Below are positions 37,138 to 44,475 of a stretch of 64,000 nucleotides of DNA, piece after piece. The notes beneath the pieces were generated by a model that saw only the letters and a list, made by a program, of their open reading frames with translations, was not told the origin of the DNA and made no database searches. The DNA lies in assembly GCF_000514815.1 (NCBI RefSeq), contig NZ_AZWQ01000008.1, positions 288,086-352,085 of the forward strand, in the 5' to 3' direction. Each line of letters starts with the position of its first letter. The stretch's first letter is position 1. Made by a program: the position numbers and the translations under genes. The stretch is from Salinispora fenicalii. Its GTDB lineage: Bacteria; Actinomycetota; Actinomycetes; Mycobacteriales; Micromonosporaceae.

Positions 37138-37866
37138 TCATCCGTCGGCGACGGCCAATCGGTTTAGCTTGTCGTCCGGGGTCCGCACCCGAAAGCCGAC
37201 CCCTCGTACAGACTCAATCCACCGCCGGTCGCCCAGCTTGGTACGCAATGAACCGACGTGCACATCCAGCGTCCGGGTGGAGCCGTGCCAGTTCTCGTCC
37301 CACACCCGCTCGATGAGCTCCTGCCGGCCAACCACCGCTCCTGGATCGGCCAGCAATGCCGCCAGCAGATCGAACTCCCGCCGCGTCAGCCGCACCTCAC
37401 GATCGTGTAGCACCACACGACGTACCCGCAGATCCACCTGCAACGGACCATGGCGACGTTGCCCACCCCCGCCGTCACCCGGCACTACGGGCCGCGGTCG
37501 GGTCAGCTCACCGACCGCGCCCCGACGCACAACCGCTTCCATCCGCGCCAGCAGTTCCCGCATGCTGTATGGCTTGACCACATAGTCGTCGGCGCCGGCA
37601 TCCAACAACAGCACCCGACTCAGCTCATCGTCACGACCCGTGACGACGATGATCGGAATCCACGTCTGCTGCCGAAGGCGACGGCAGACCTCCTGCCCAT
37701 CCAGGTCTGGTAGACCCAGGTCGAGTAGTACGAACTCGACGTCCCTGGCTGCGGTCAACGCCTGTCGTCCACCCGTCACGTGATACACATCGTGACCGAA
37801 ACGTCGCAACGCCTCGCCCATCGCCTCAGCAAGATGCCTGTCGTCCTCGACCACCAGCACCCGCAC
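37138..37866 (-). CDS. OmpR/PhoB-family response regulator (orphan)
   Basis: A 242-residue two-component regulator. Receiver domain: VRVLVVEDDRHLAEAM (acidic pocket), phosphoacceptor Asp49 in VLLDLGLPDLDG, Thr in IIVVTGRDDE, Lys in DDYVVKPYSM. A Pro/Gly/Arg-rich linker of ~25 residues leads to a winged-helix DNA-binding domain (LTRREFDLLAALLADPG, RTLDVHVGSLRTKLGDRRW, VRGVGFRV). No histidine kinase is in the window, so it is an orphan here. GTG 37866 has GGAG at 5 nt; an in-frame start at 37923 is less likely. It reads toward the biosynthetic operon and may control it (inference). Confidence 0.93.
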   Translation of the reverse strand: MRVLVVEDDRHLAEAMGEALRRFGHDVYHVTGGRQALTAARDVEFVLLDLGLPDLDGQEVCRRLRQQTWIPIIVVTGRDDELSRVLLLDAGADDYVVKPYSMRELLARMEAVVRRGAVGELTRPRPVVPGDGGGGQRRHGPLQVDLRVRRVVLHDREVRLTRREFDLLAALLADPGAVVGRQELIERVWDENWHGSTRTLDVHVGSLRTKLGDRRWIESVRGVGFRVRTPDDKLNRLAVADG

Positions 37867-38448
37867 AGCAACTCCGCCATAGTCGATCTTGAGATCGCCG
37901 CAAACGGCGAACACACCTATCATCGGGATTTGGCGATATCATAGGCGACCCCCCTTGATCATTACAGTGCGATGTCCAATGGTGACGGACTGCCAGGGCC
38001 GTGAGGGGTGAGCGGTAGGCGGCTGGCACGCAGCCGTCACATCGGGGATGACCAGCAGTTCGAATTAGAGGTAGGCACCCGATCGGCGGTCGCCCATCAC
38101 GGCGGACGGGGCCGAAATGGGTCCGGACGGTGGTCACACTACGCCGAACGGCGGATATGCATCCATCCCCTTGGCTGAGCGAAGCGGCTCCGTCGGCGAC
38201 AGCTACGACAACGCCCCTCGGGCACAGGCAGATCAGTGTGTGCTGGTCGGCTGAAGCCCATCGGTGGTCTCGCACAAGGTCACCCGGCTGGAGTCCGGCC
38301 GTGTATCGGGCCGCGGCGGACGACATGGCAGCGGCTGTCCGGTACGGGCCGGAGCTGTGGGCACGGGATGACCGGCGACCTCGTGCTGTCCTTGCGGCTA
38401 TCCGTCTCGTCCGGCAGCTCTGACCGCGGTCGCGCCGGTGCTGCTCGG
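37867..38448. other. 582-bp intergenic region with a possible coding relic
   Basis: Upstream of the response regulator, 37920-37980 is AT-rich with TATGAT on the minus strand as a possible -10 box. Around 38290-38423 the plus strand has about 43 codons of protein-like sequence (YRAAADDMAAAVRYGPELWA..., ending TGA) without a start or recognised family: perhaps a relic. Long minus-strand ORFs here have poor codon character and I reject them. Confidence 0.4.
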
Positions 38449-39210
38449 CTAATCTTGGGGTGGCAGTGGTGCTACCGGGCGGACTGCGGTGAACACAGAG
38501 TGCTCGTGCCGGGAGGCGGCGAGCAGCAGTAGCCATTCCCCACAGCCCTGCCACGGGTAGCAGTCGGCGGCACCGCCGCGTACCGTCCGGGGACCGTCAC
38601 CGGTGCGTGGGCGGGCATCCGCCGGGGCGCCCACAAAACCGGGAATCCACATATCGGCGCAGATTTCGTTCGCCGAGCCCAGGGCGGCCAGTCCGAACGC
38701 GTTTTCCGCGGCAGCTGTCCGCTGCCCATCGCCGAAGTCGTCGAGTAGTTGGTCCTCGCCGGGTCTTCCGTCGCCGCGGAAGGTCAAGGTGGTGGTGCCG
38801 GCTCGGGCTGCGTACTCCCACTCGGCCTCGCTGGGCAGCCGGAACGGCATCGCCTCGAGCAGGTCGTCCAGGTCACCCTCGAGCCGGGCGGTGCCGGAGT
38901 CCGCGTCGGCGTAGTCGTCCTCGTACTCGGGCAACCAGTGCCGGACCTGCGCGACGGTCAAGGGGTGCCGGGCGAGCAGAAACGGTTCGACCCGCACCTC
39001 GCGTGTCGGCTGGGCGTCCCCGGCACCGGCGATGAACGGCTCAAGAGCGTCCTCGGCTCCCCCACTGCGTTCGTCGATCGCGCGTACCGCCGCCAGTTCC
39101 GCCTCGGACAGACCCATGCGGAAAGTCCCGCCCGGCACCTCCCGAAAGACCACGCCGGATGGGATGTGCCGCCAGGCTGGCCGCTCGGTCACGATCTCCT
39201 CGGTCCACAT
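38449..39210 (-). CDS. FGE-sulfatase (SUMF1)-domain protein
   Basis: A 253-residue protein of the formylglycine-generating-enzyme fold: VVFREVPGGTFRMGLSEAE, EVRVEPFLLARHPLTVAQVR, RLPSEAEWEYAARAG and AFGLAALGSANEICADMWIP. True FGEs oxidise a sulfatase Cys using a Cys-x4-Cys copper site after GGSxxC. Here RGGAADCYPWQGCGEW places the first Cys exactly as in FGE but the second one residue farther (x5), so classical FGE activity is doubtful; many members (EgtB-like) use the fold otherwise. ATG 39210; longer in-frame start to 39387 unsupported. No sulfatase nearby. Confidence 0.85.
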   Translation of the reverse strand: MWTEEIVTERPAWRHIPSGVVFREVPGGTFRMGLSEAELAAVRAIDERSGGAEDALEPFIAGAGDAQPTREVRVEPFLLARHPLTVAQVRHWLPEYEDDYADADSGTARLEGDLDDLLEAMPFRLPSEAEWEYAARAGTTTLTFRGDGRPGEDQLLDDFGDGQRTAAAENAFGLAALGSANEICADMWIPGFVGAPADARPRTGDGPRTVRGGAADCYPWQGCGEWLLLLAASRHEHSVFTAVRPVAPLPPQD

Positions 39211-39549
39211 GGGGCCGAACGCTAGCAGCCCGGGTGCCACCAACCGCAACGTCTGGTATGAGTACGAGCACTCGGTCGATACCCGGGTCCTGGGCACGAC
39301 GCGTAGCGGCCGAGCGAGGCGAGAGCAAACAGGTTGTCGGGGCGTCAGGTTCATGTAACTATGGGTGGGTGATCTACTGACACGCACCCAGCCCGCTACC
39401 GCAGCCCCACTTGTTGGTGCCAGTTGAGCGCCGGCGGGCAGTTCCTCATCTTTCTATTTGGCGAACGGCGTCCGCGTGGCCAACCGCGCACGCCGTCAAC
39501 CACGCCGGGTCGATCACGGACAACACCAATTGGGTACGACCGGCACGGC

Positions 39550-39790
39550 GGCTGGTCCCGGATCGGCTTGCTGGCCGGTCGCGACGTGCAGCGGCCGGCC
39601 GGGCAGCTCTCCACCGGCCACCGCCGACGGGTCGCCCTGGCGTTTCTGGTGGCCCGGCCGCCGGTGTCCTGTTGCTCGACCAACCCACCAACCAGCTGCC
39701 GCTGCGCCTAGTCCGGGACGCTGCACAGCCGCACCGGACGGCGTCGTGGTCGCCTCCCACGCCCGTTGGCGGCGCCCGTGGCCGGCAGGG
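39550..39790 (+). pseudogene. Frameshifted relic of an ABC-F ATPase C-terminus
   Basis: Three frames together spell an ABC-F second ATPase half: GLLAGRDVQRPAGQLSTGHR and RRVALAFLVARPP (signature region) in one frame, then VLLLDQPTNQLPLRLV (Walker B, DEPTNH decayed to DQPTNQ) in a second frame from about 39663, then GVVVASHARW (switch region, SHDR decayed) in a third. It lies immediately upstream of an intact ABC-F gene with the same motifs, so either an older copy was displaced or a duplication decayed. The region 39211-39549 shows no other gene. Confidence 0.72.
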
Positions 39791-39846
39791 TCCCGAACTT
39801 CGGCCTCTATCGACGGCCGTATCCGGGATTGATCACGAGGAGTCTC

Positions 39847-41466
39847 ATGTCTACCCAACTCACACTGCACGCGGTGAGCAAGGCGTACGCCCACGGTCTG
39901 GTGCTGAACGCGGTGACCGGCACGGTCCGCGACGGAGAACGGGCCGCCGTGGTCGGTGAGAACGGCGCCGGAAAGTCCACCCTCCTGCGGCTGCTTGCCG
40001 GGCAGGAGCTTCCGGACGAGGGCGAGGTCGTGGCCACCGCCGACGGCGGGATCGGCTACCTCGGCCAGGTCCTCGAGCTACCGGACACGGCCACGGTCGG
40101 AGACGCAATCGACGCGGCGCTCTCCGACCTGCGCGACCTCCAGCGCCGGATCACCGAGGCGGAGCAGATGCTGGGCACCGGCGAGGCGGAGCTACTCAAC
40201 ACGTACGGAGAAATGTTGACCGCTTTTGAACTGCGCGACGGATATCGGGCCGACGCGCGGGTGCGGGCAGCGATGTCCACCCTGGGGATCGGCGAGCTGG
40301 CACCAGATCGCACGCTCGGCACACTCTCCGGTGGGCAACGGGCGCGGCTCGCGCTGGCCGGTGTGCTGTCGGCCGAACCGGAGCTGCTCCTACTCGACGA
40401 GCCCACCAACCACCTCGACGAGGCGGCGCTGGCCTGGCTGGAGGACCGGCTGCACCGGCACCGGGGAACGCTTGTGGTGGTAACCCACGACCGGCTGCTG
40501 CTACGGCGGGTGGCCACCACGATCCTGGAGGTCGACGGGGATCGGGCCGCCATCGTGCGCTACGGCAACGGTTACGCCGGCTACCTCGCCGAGAACCAGG
40601 CGGCACGGCGGCGGTGGGAGCAGGCCTACGCGGAGTGGACCGCCGAGATCAAGCACTGGACCGAGTGGGGCGCGACGACGGCGTACCAGGTGGCGCCGGG
40701 CCGCCCCATCAAGGACAACAACAAGTGCAAGTACCACAGCGACGGCCACCGAGTCCAGGCGTCGATCTCCACTCGGGTGCGCAACTCGGCCGAACGGCTC
40801 GACCGGTTGCACGCCGAGCCGGTGCCCCGGCCGCCGGACCCGTTGCGCCTGAACGCGCCGCTGGATGCGGCGGTCCGGGAGGGCACCGTGCTCTCAGCGC
40901 ACCGCGTGCGGGTCGGGGGCCGACTGTGGGCGCCTGAGCTGACCGTCACCGCGGGTGAGCGGATGCTGGTATCCGGGCCGAACGGGGCTGGCAAGTCGAC
41001 TCTGCTCGACGTGTTGGCCGGTGTGCTCCCCCCGGAAGAGGGGACTGTGGAGCGCCGGGGGCGTCTCGGATACCTGCCGCAGGAGAGCAGGATCGGCGCC
41101 CCGGCGCACAGCCTGCTATCGGCGTTTGCATCCGGCCGCCCAGGCACCCTTGAAGAGCACGGCGAGCAGCTGGAATCGCTGGGACTGTTCCGCACCGGCG
41201 ACTTCGGTAAGCCGGTCAACGCGCTGTCCGTCGGGCAGCGGCGCCGCCTGGTGCTGGCCCGCCTGCTGGCCGGCGAGGCCGACCTGCTGCTACTCGACGA
41301 GCCCACCAACCACCTGTCGTTGGCGCTGGTCGAACAGTTGGAGCGGGCGCTGGCCGAGTACCCGGGCGCCGTGGTGGTGGTCTCGCACGACCGGATGTTC
41401 CGGAAGCACTGGACCGGCACCGAGGCGGCCCTAGAGGCCGGCCAACTGCTCGCGCCGGTGCGATGA
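39847..41466 (+). CDS. ABC-F ribosomal protection ATPase (antibiotic-resistance type)
   Basis: A 539-residue cytosolic protein with two ATPase domains and no membrane part. Domain 1: GENGAGKSTLLRLLAG (Walker A), TLSGGQRARLALAGVL, LLLLDEPTNHLDEAALAWLE. An ~85-residue linker (interdomain arm; EWGATTAYQVAPGRPIKDNN) follows. Domain 2: GPNGAGKSTLLDVLAG, LSVGQRRRLVLARLL, LLLLDEPTNHLSLALVE. The organisation is that of actinomycete self-resistance proteins (OleB/TlrC/VarM class), which dislodge macrolide-, lincosamide- or streptogramin-type drugs from the ribosome. GAGGAG lies just before ATG 39847. The drug cannot be predicted from the linker. Located in the island near other relics. Confidence 0.92.
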   Translation: MSTQLTLHAVSKAYAHGLVLNAVTGTVRDGERAAVVGENGAGKSTLLRLLAGQELPDEGEVVATADGGIGYLGQVLELPDTATVGDAIDAALSDLRDLQRRITEAEQMLGTGEAELLNTYGEMLTAFELRDGYRADARVRAAMSTLGIGELAPDRTLGTLSGGQRARLALAGVLSAEPELLLLDEPTNHLDEAALAWLEDRLHRHRGTLVVVTHDRLLLRRVATTILEVDGDRAAIVRYGNGYAGYLAENQAARRRWEQAYAEWTAEIKHWTEWGATTAYQVAPGRPIKDNNKCKYHSDGHRVQASISTRVRNSAERLDRLHAEPVPRPPDPLRLNAPLDAAVREGTVLSAHRVRVGGRLWAPELTVTAGERMLVSGPNGAGKSTLLDVLAGVLPPEEGTVERRGRLGYLPQESRIGAPAHSLLSAFASGRPGTLEEHGEQLESLGLFRTGDFGKPVNALSVGQRRRLVLARLLAGEADLLLLDEPTNHLSLALVEQLERALAEYPGAVVVVSHDRMFRKHWTGTEAALEAGQLLAPVR

Positions 41467-41478
41467 GCTGGTCGAGGG

Positions 41479-41861
41479 GCCTACGGTTTCCGCCCGGTCG
41501 TTACATTTGGCAACGACTACCTGGACATGCTTGGGAAGCATCGCAACGGCGGAGATCTCGCCACTGAGAAGAAAGAAATTTTGAGGGCGACTTCGTCAAG
41601 AAACCTGAAAGGTTCAAAAGGCGAATCCAGGAAGCCGTGAACAGAGGGACACCAAAACGCAACTGGGGCACCAACCCAGATAGTTCGAAGCGCGATGGAT
41701 GGGTATATGATTGGGATTTCGGCCAGCCCAACAAGGTTGACAGGCTCTCACCATGGGAGGTCAAAGAGTATGGCCTGACCGGAAATCAGACCACCACCAC
41801 AATGATGCACGCCACCCTCAACGAGTATGGAAGTTTGCGGACAGCACACCCCCCTTCGTAA
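41479..41861 (+). pseudogene. Decayed toxin-like gene tail with one frameshift
   Basis: No start codon. One frame reads AYGFRPVVTFGNDYLDMLGK and RNGGDLATEKKEI before ending; the next frame continues EGDFVKKPERFKRRIQEAVN and GWVYDWDFGQPNKVDRLSP up to a stop at 41861, so a single frameshift near 41580 separates them. Joined, they make a ~125-residue polar domain like the C-terminal toxin tip of a polymorphic toxin, though I recognise no specific family. The GC content is visibly lower than in neighbouring genes. It begins 13 bp after the ABC-F stop, as if joined by a deletion. Confidence 0.55.
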
Positions 41862-41916
41862 AATCGGCAGGAAATCTTCGATGAGTAGCGAAGGCAGTCA
41901 AGGCTAGATAAAGTAC

Positions 41917-41949
41917 GTCGCGAGGGGCGTGGATCACGCCCCTCGCGAC
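41917..41949. terminator. 15-bp perfect hairpin before the small ORF
   Basis: Arms 41917-41931 and 41935-41949 pair perfectly around gat. It lies between the decayed toxin tail and the next gene, 25 nt before that gene's ATG; terminator or leader structure. Confidence 0.6.
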
Positions 41950-41973
41950 AAGCAAAAGAAACACAAGGGAAGC

Positions 41974-42345
41974 ATGACAGACTTTAGCACCTCTGGCTGG
42001 ATCGCTCTCTTTGGGAATCATCAAGCAAACGTCGAGGGATGGGACCTGGTGACGCGCACAGCCCTGGTCGTCGATCCCGAGCAGGGAATTCTACGACCCG
42101 TTACCGATTACCCAGACTTTCAGCGCTTGATTTATGCACATAAAGTAGTCAGCGCAATTCCGGCCACTCCTGGGTATCGAGTTCTTTGGCGCGACCCCCT
42201 TGCCGGCGTTGAGACGGAGGCAATCGTCGGCTGGCTGGTGACCGAACGCGGAGGCGCCGTACCTATAACGGCGGACGGCGCCCCAGCAGAGGAAGCCGAA
42301 CTGATCCTCGAACCCGGCCAGGAGGTACCGCCACCCGATGCATGA
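41974..42345 (+). CDS. Small acidic protein, candidate immunity protein
   Basis: A 123-residue protein starting MTDFSTSGWIALFGNHQANV, without signal peptide or membrane segment and with an acidic C-terminus (EEAELILEPGQEVPPPDA). I do not recognise a family. AGGGA lies just before the ATG. Its position directly after a toxin-like tail, its small size, acidity and lower GC content are the usual profile of an immunity gene in a polymorphic-toxin cassette; this is inference from context only. Confidence 0.6.
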   Translation: MTDFSTSGWIALFGNHQANVEGWDLVTRTALVVDPEQGILRPVTDYPDFQRLIYAHKVVSAIPATPGYRVLWRDPLAGVETEAIVGWLVTERGGAVPITADGAPAEEAELILEPGQEVPPPDA

Positions 42346-42397
42346 TGCATGAGGGCGACGGGCCGGCAGCGATCCGAGAGCCTGGTGGGACACAGCC

Positions 42398-42850
42398 CGC
42401 ACGGTGATGGCCTCGTCGTCCTCATCAGTCCCGCAATCGCCGTCGCCGTCCACACCGGCGAGATCACCATCGCCCCCTAGGCCCCCGCTCGACTCTCCCC
42501 GAACGCCAGCAACTGGCGGCTCGGCAGCACCCTGCGCGTCTGTGACGGCGACTTGGACACCGCCGCCCCCACCGCGTTCACCGAACAGACCATCCCAGCC
42601 GGGGCTGCTCTATCTGACGGTCACCCACAAGCGGACCGGCTCGGAGACGTTCGCGCAGATACTCAACGGCGACCGCGCCATCGGAGCCCTCGACAGCTGG
42701 GTGCACGTCTCTGCACCCCTCGGCCACCAGGACCACGGGATCCGCTGGACCCTGGAGGTCCGCGTCGCCAAGCCGGTCCGCATCTACGCGGGCATGACCT
42801 TCGGCAAGCTCTTCACCCAGCCCGCCGGAGCGTGGATCGAACCGGACTGA
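42398..42850 (+). pseudogene. Broken dCTP deaminase/dUTPase-like gene
   Basis: Frame 1 reads GEITIAP, then an in-frame TAG at 42478, then ARLSPNASNWRLGSTLRVCD up to about 42610. A frameshift then leads into a second frame with LYLTVTHKRTGSETFAQILN, GDRAIGALDSWVHVSAPLGH and WTLEVRVAKPVRIYAGMTFG. The SPNxxxWRLG, SxVHVSAPLGHQ and TLEV...P..IYxGM pattern is the dCTP deaminase/dUTPase trimer fold. One nonsense codon plus a frameshift, and a missing C-terminal tail, mark it as dead. It runs directly into the integrase relic. Confidence 0.7.
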
Positions 42851-43114
42851 CTGACGGATCGATTCGAGCGGCTGACCCGTAGGGCTGGGCTACCGCCGAT
42901 CCAGCTGCATGACCTTCGTCATGGGGCCGCAACGATCGCCCTTGCAGCCAGTGTCGACCGGAAGGTGGTGCAGGACACATTGGGCCGCTCGTCCATCGGG
43001 CCCACGTCGGACACCTACACCTCCGTCCTGCCGGAGGTGGCGGCGGAGGCCGCCGCGCGTCTGGTGCCCAGGCGGAACCGCTCCCGGCTCACCCGGGCCC
43101 AGAAATTCGACTAG
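42851..43114 (+). pseudogene. C-terminal relic of a tyrosine recombinase/integrase
   Basis: 87 codons without a start: LTDRFERLTRRAGLPPIQLH, then HDLRHGAATIAL (box II HxxR), LGRSSI (LGHSS with the His changed) and TSDTYTSVLPE with the nucleophile Tyr, ending AQKFD. This is the catalytic C-terminus of an actinobacterial phage/ICE integrase; the N-terminal three quarters is gone. It lies 166 bp from the 3' end of tRNA-Lys, the standard place for an integrase relative to its attachment site. Confidence 0.85.
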
Positions 43115-43280
43115 CACCGATGGATACGCCACCTGAAGCGGTGGGAGCTCCCACCGCCCGATGGCACGGCAATACACTCCCGGGCTCACCTCGGGCTCAC
43201 ATCGGCCACACAAATCGACTCCCGCAGAAGAGGAAGATCGACGAAGCTCCAGAAGCCCCAGCTCAAGGGGACTTTCTTGG

Positions 43281-43355
43281 TGGTGGGCCGCCAGGGACTC
43301 GAACCCTGAACCTAAGGATTAAAAGTCCTCAGCTCTACCATTGAGCTAACGGCCC
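43281..43355 (-). tRNA. tRNA-Lys (anticodon TTT)
   Basis: The minus strand folds into a full cloverleaf: acceptor GGGCCGT/GCGGCCC (one G-T pair), D-arm GCTC..GAGC, anticodon arm GAGGA-CTTTTAA-TCCTT with anticodon TTT, T-arm CAGGG-TTCGAGT-CCCTG, discriminator A and an encoded CCA. The 3' end points toward the integrase relic, so it is a probable attachment site of a lost or decayed integrated element. Confidence 0.95.
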
Positions 43356-43642
43356 GCTGGGGCACCAGGCTACCCGATCGCCGGCTCCGCTCCGGGCCCG
43401 CCTGGGTGGTACGGGTGAACGCCGTAGCTCCGGGCGCGTTCCGACCGCAGGGCGGTTGACACCAGCGGCACCGTTGCACGGCGGTGGGGCCCACAGACAA
43501 GCCTCGGCACGGCGAGGCGCACCATGGGCTAGACAGCACATACCTGCAGGCCGCGACCCTGCCCCAGTCGCACATAGTTTGACGCGCTCCGCTACATCCG
43601 GAAGATGCGGTCAAGATACTCAGCCTACTGAGCAAGGACAAC

Positions 43643-44314
43643 ATGCGAGTCAATCGCATCGGTCGGCTGGCAACAACGCTATTCGTCGATCGCCAAGTCC
43701 AGGCCGAGCTGAGCAGCGTTTTCAACGACGTCGAACCACCAGCCGAGCTTGTCGCTCTACTCAACCAGCGCCTGCCCCGGCTGACCATTGACGAGATCCG
43801 GACAAGCCTGACCCGGGCCCACGCCAGGTTTGACTTTCCGGCACTAGCCGAACGCCGGGTTCCACTCTCCAGCGCAACGGGTAGCCCACCGTCGCGGCCC
43901 TCGGCCGTGCCGCCGCAAGCCGAGCGATCCGGGTCCGCCACCACTGGTCGTGCGACCAGACCGACAGTGACCTCGACGGAGCGACGGATCAAGGTGACCG
44001 ACATGATCGCCGCCGGCCGGCTCCAACCGGGGGCCAAACTCAGCGGAACGTATCTCGACGTAACCCACCACGGTGAGTTGCTCGCCGACGGTCGAATCCA
44101 ATGCAACGGGCACGTCTACCCCTCACCGTCAGCGGCTGGCCGAGCTGTCAAGTTGGCGGCCCGCGGGCCCAGGGCACAGGATTCGACGATTTCCACCGAC
44201 GGGCTCGACTTCTGGCACACCACCGACGTACTCAGCGGCGACACGGTCAGCCTCAAGGAGATCCGACGCCGCATCGCCCTAGACTCCGCCAGCCGCGGAT
44301 CAGCTGATGCATAA
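43643..44314 (+). CDS. RAMA-domain protein
   Basis: A 223-residue protein. N-terminal ~75 residues are helical (RVNRIGRLATTLFVDRQVQA). After a Ser/Pro/Arg-rich linker the C-terminal ~95 residues form a RAMA-type (DUF4357-like) domain: VTDMIAAGRLQPGAKLSGTY, GELLADGRIQCNGHVYPSPS, AAGRAVKLAARG and LDFWHTTDVLSG. RAMA domains occur on DNA methyltransferases and nucleases and are thought to read modified DNA. The frame stays open for 20 protein-like codons before ATG 43643 (PEDAVKILSLLSKDN), without a start, so the gene may be 5'-truncated. It lies 287 bp from the tRNA-Lys 5' end. Confidence 0.72.
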   Translation: MRVNRIGRLATTLFVDRQVQAELSSVFNDVEPPAELVALLNQRLPRLTIDEIRTSLTRAHARFDFPALAERRVPLSSATGSPPSRPSAVPPQAERSGSATTGRATRPTVTSTERRIKVTDMIAAGRLQPGAKLSGTYLDVTHHGELLADGRIQCNGHVYPSPSAAGRAVKLAARGPRAQDSTISTDGLDFWHTTDVLSGDTVSLKEIRRRIALDSASRGSADA

Positions 44315-44475
44315 GATGTCCGCTCTCACCCCAGCCCATACGCGGCCGCAGCAGCAATCCGGAGTCCCGCGAGCAGCCTTGATTGCCTTCCGGTAGGTGC
44401 GGCGGGCCGCCCGTGGCCCCGCCCGTCCGGTTGGTAACGTCCGTTGCTCGATCTCGCGGACCCCGAAGGATACCG

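Noticed and set aside
37826..38554. 242-codon minus-strand ORF upstream of the response regulator
   Set aside because: Overlaps the regulator start, no domain, Arg/Cys/Ser-rich shadow composition.
25889..43280. Left attachment site matching the tRNA-Lys 3' end
   Set aside because: No second copy of the tRNA 3' sequence was seen by eye near the left relics; a computed search could still find a diverged one.
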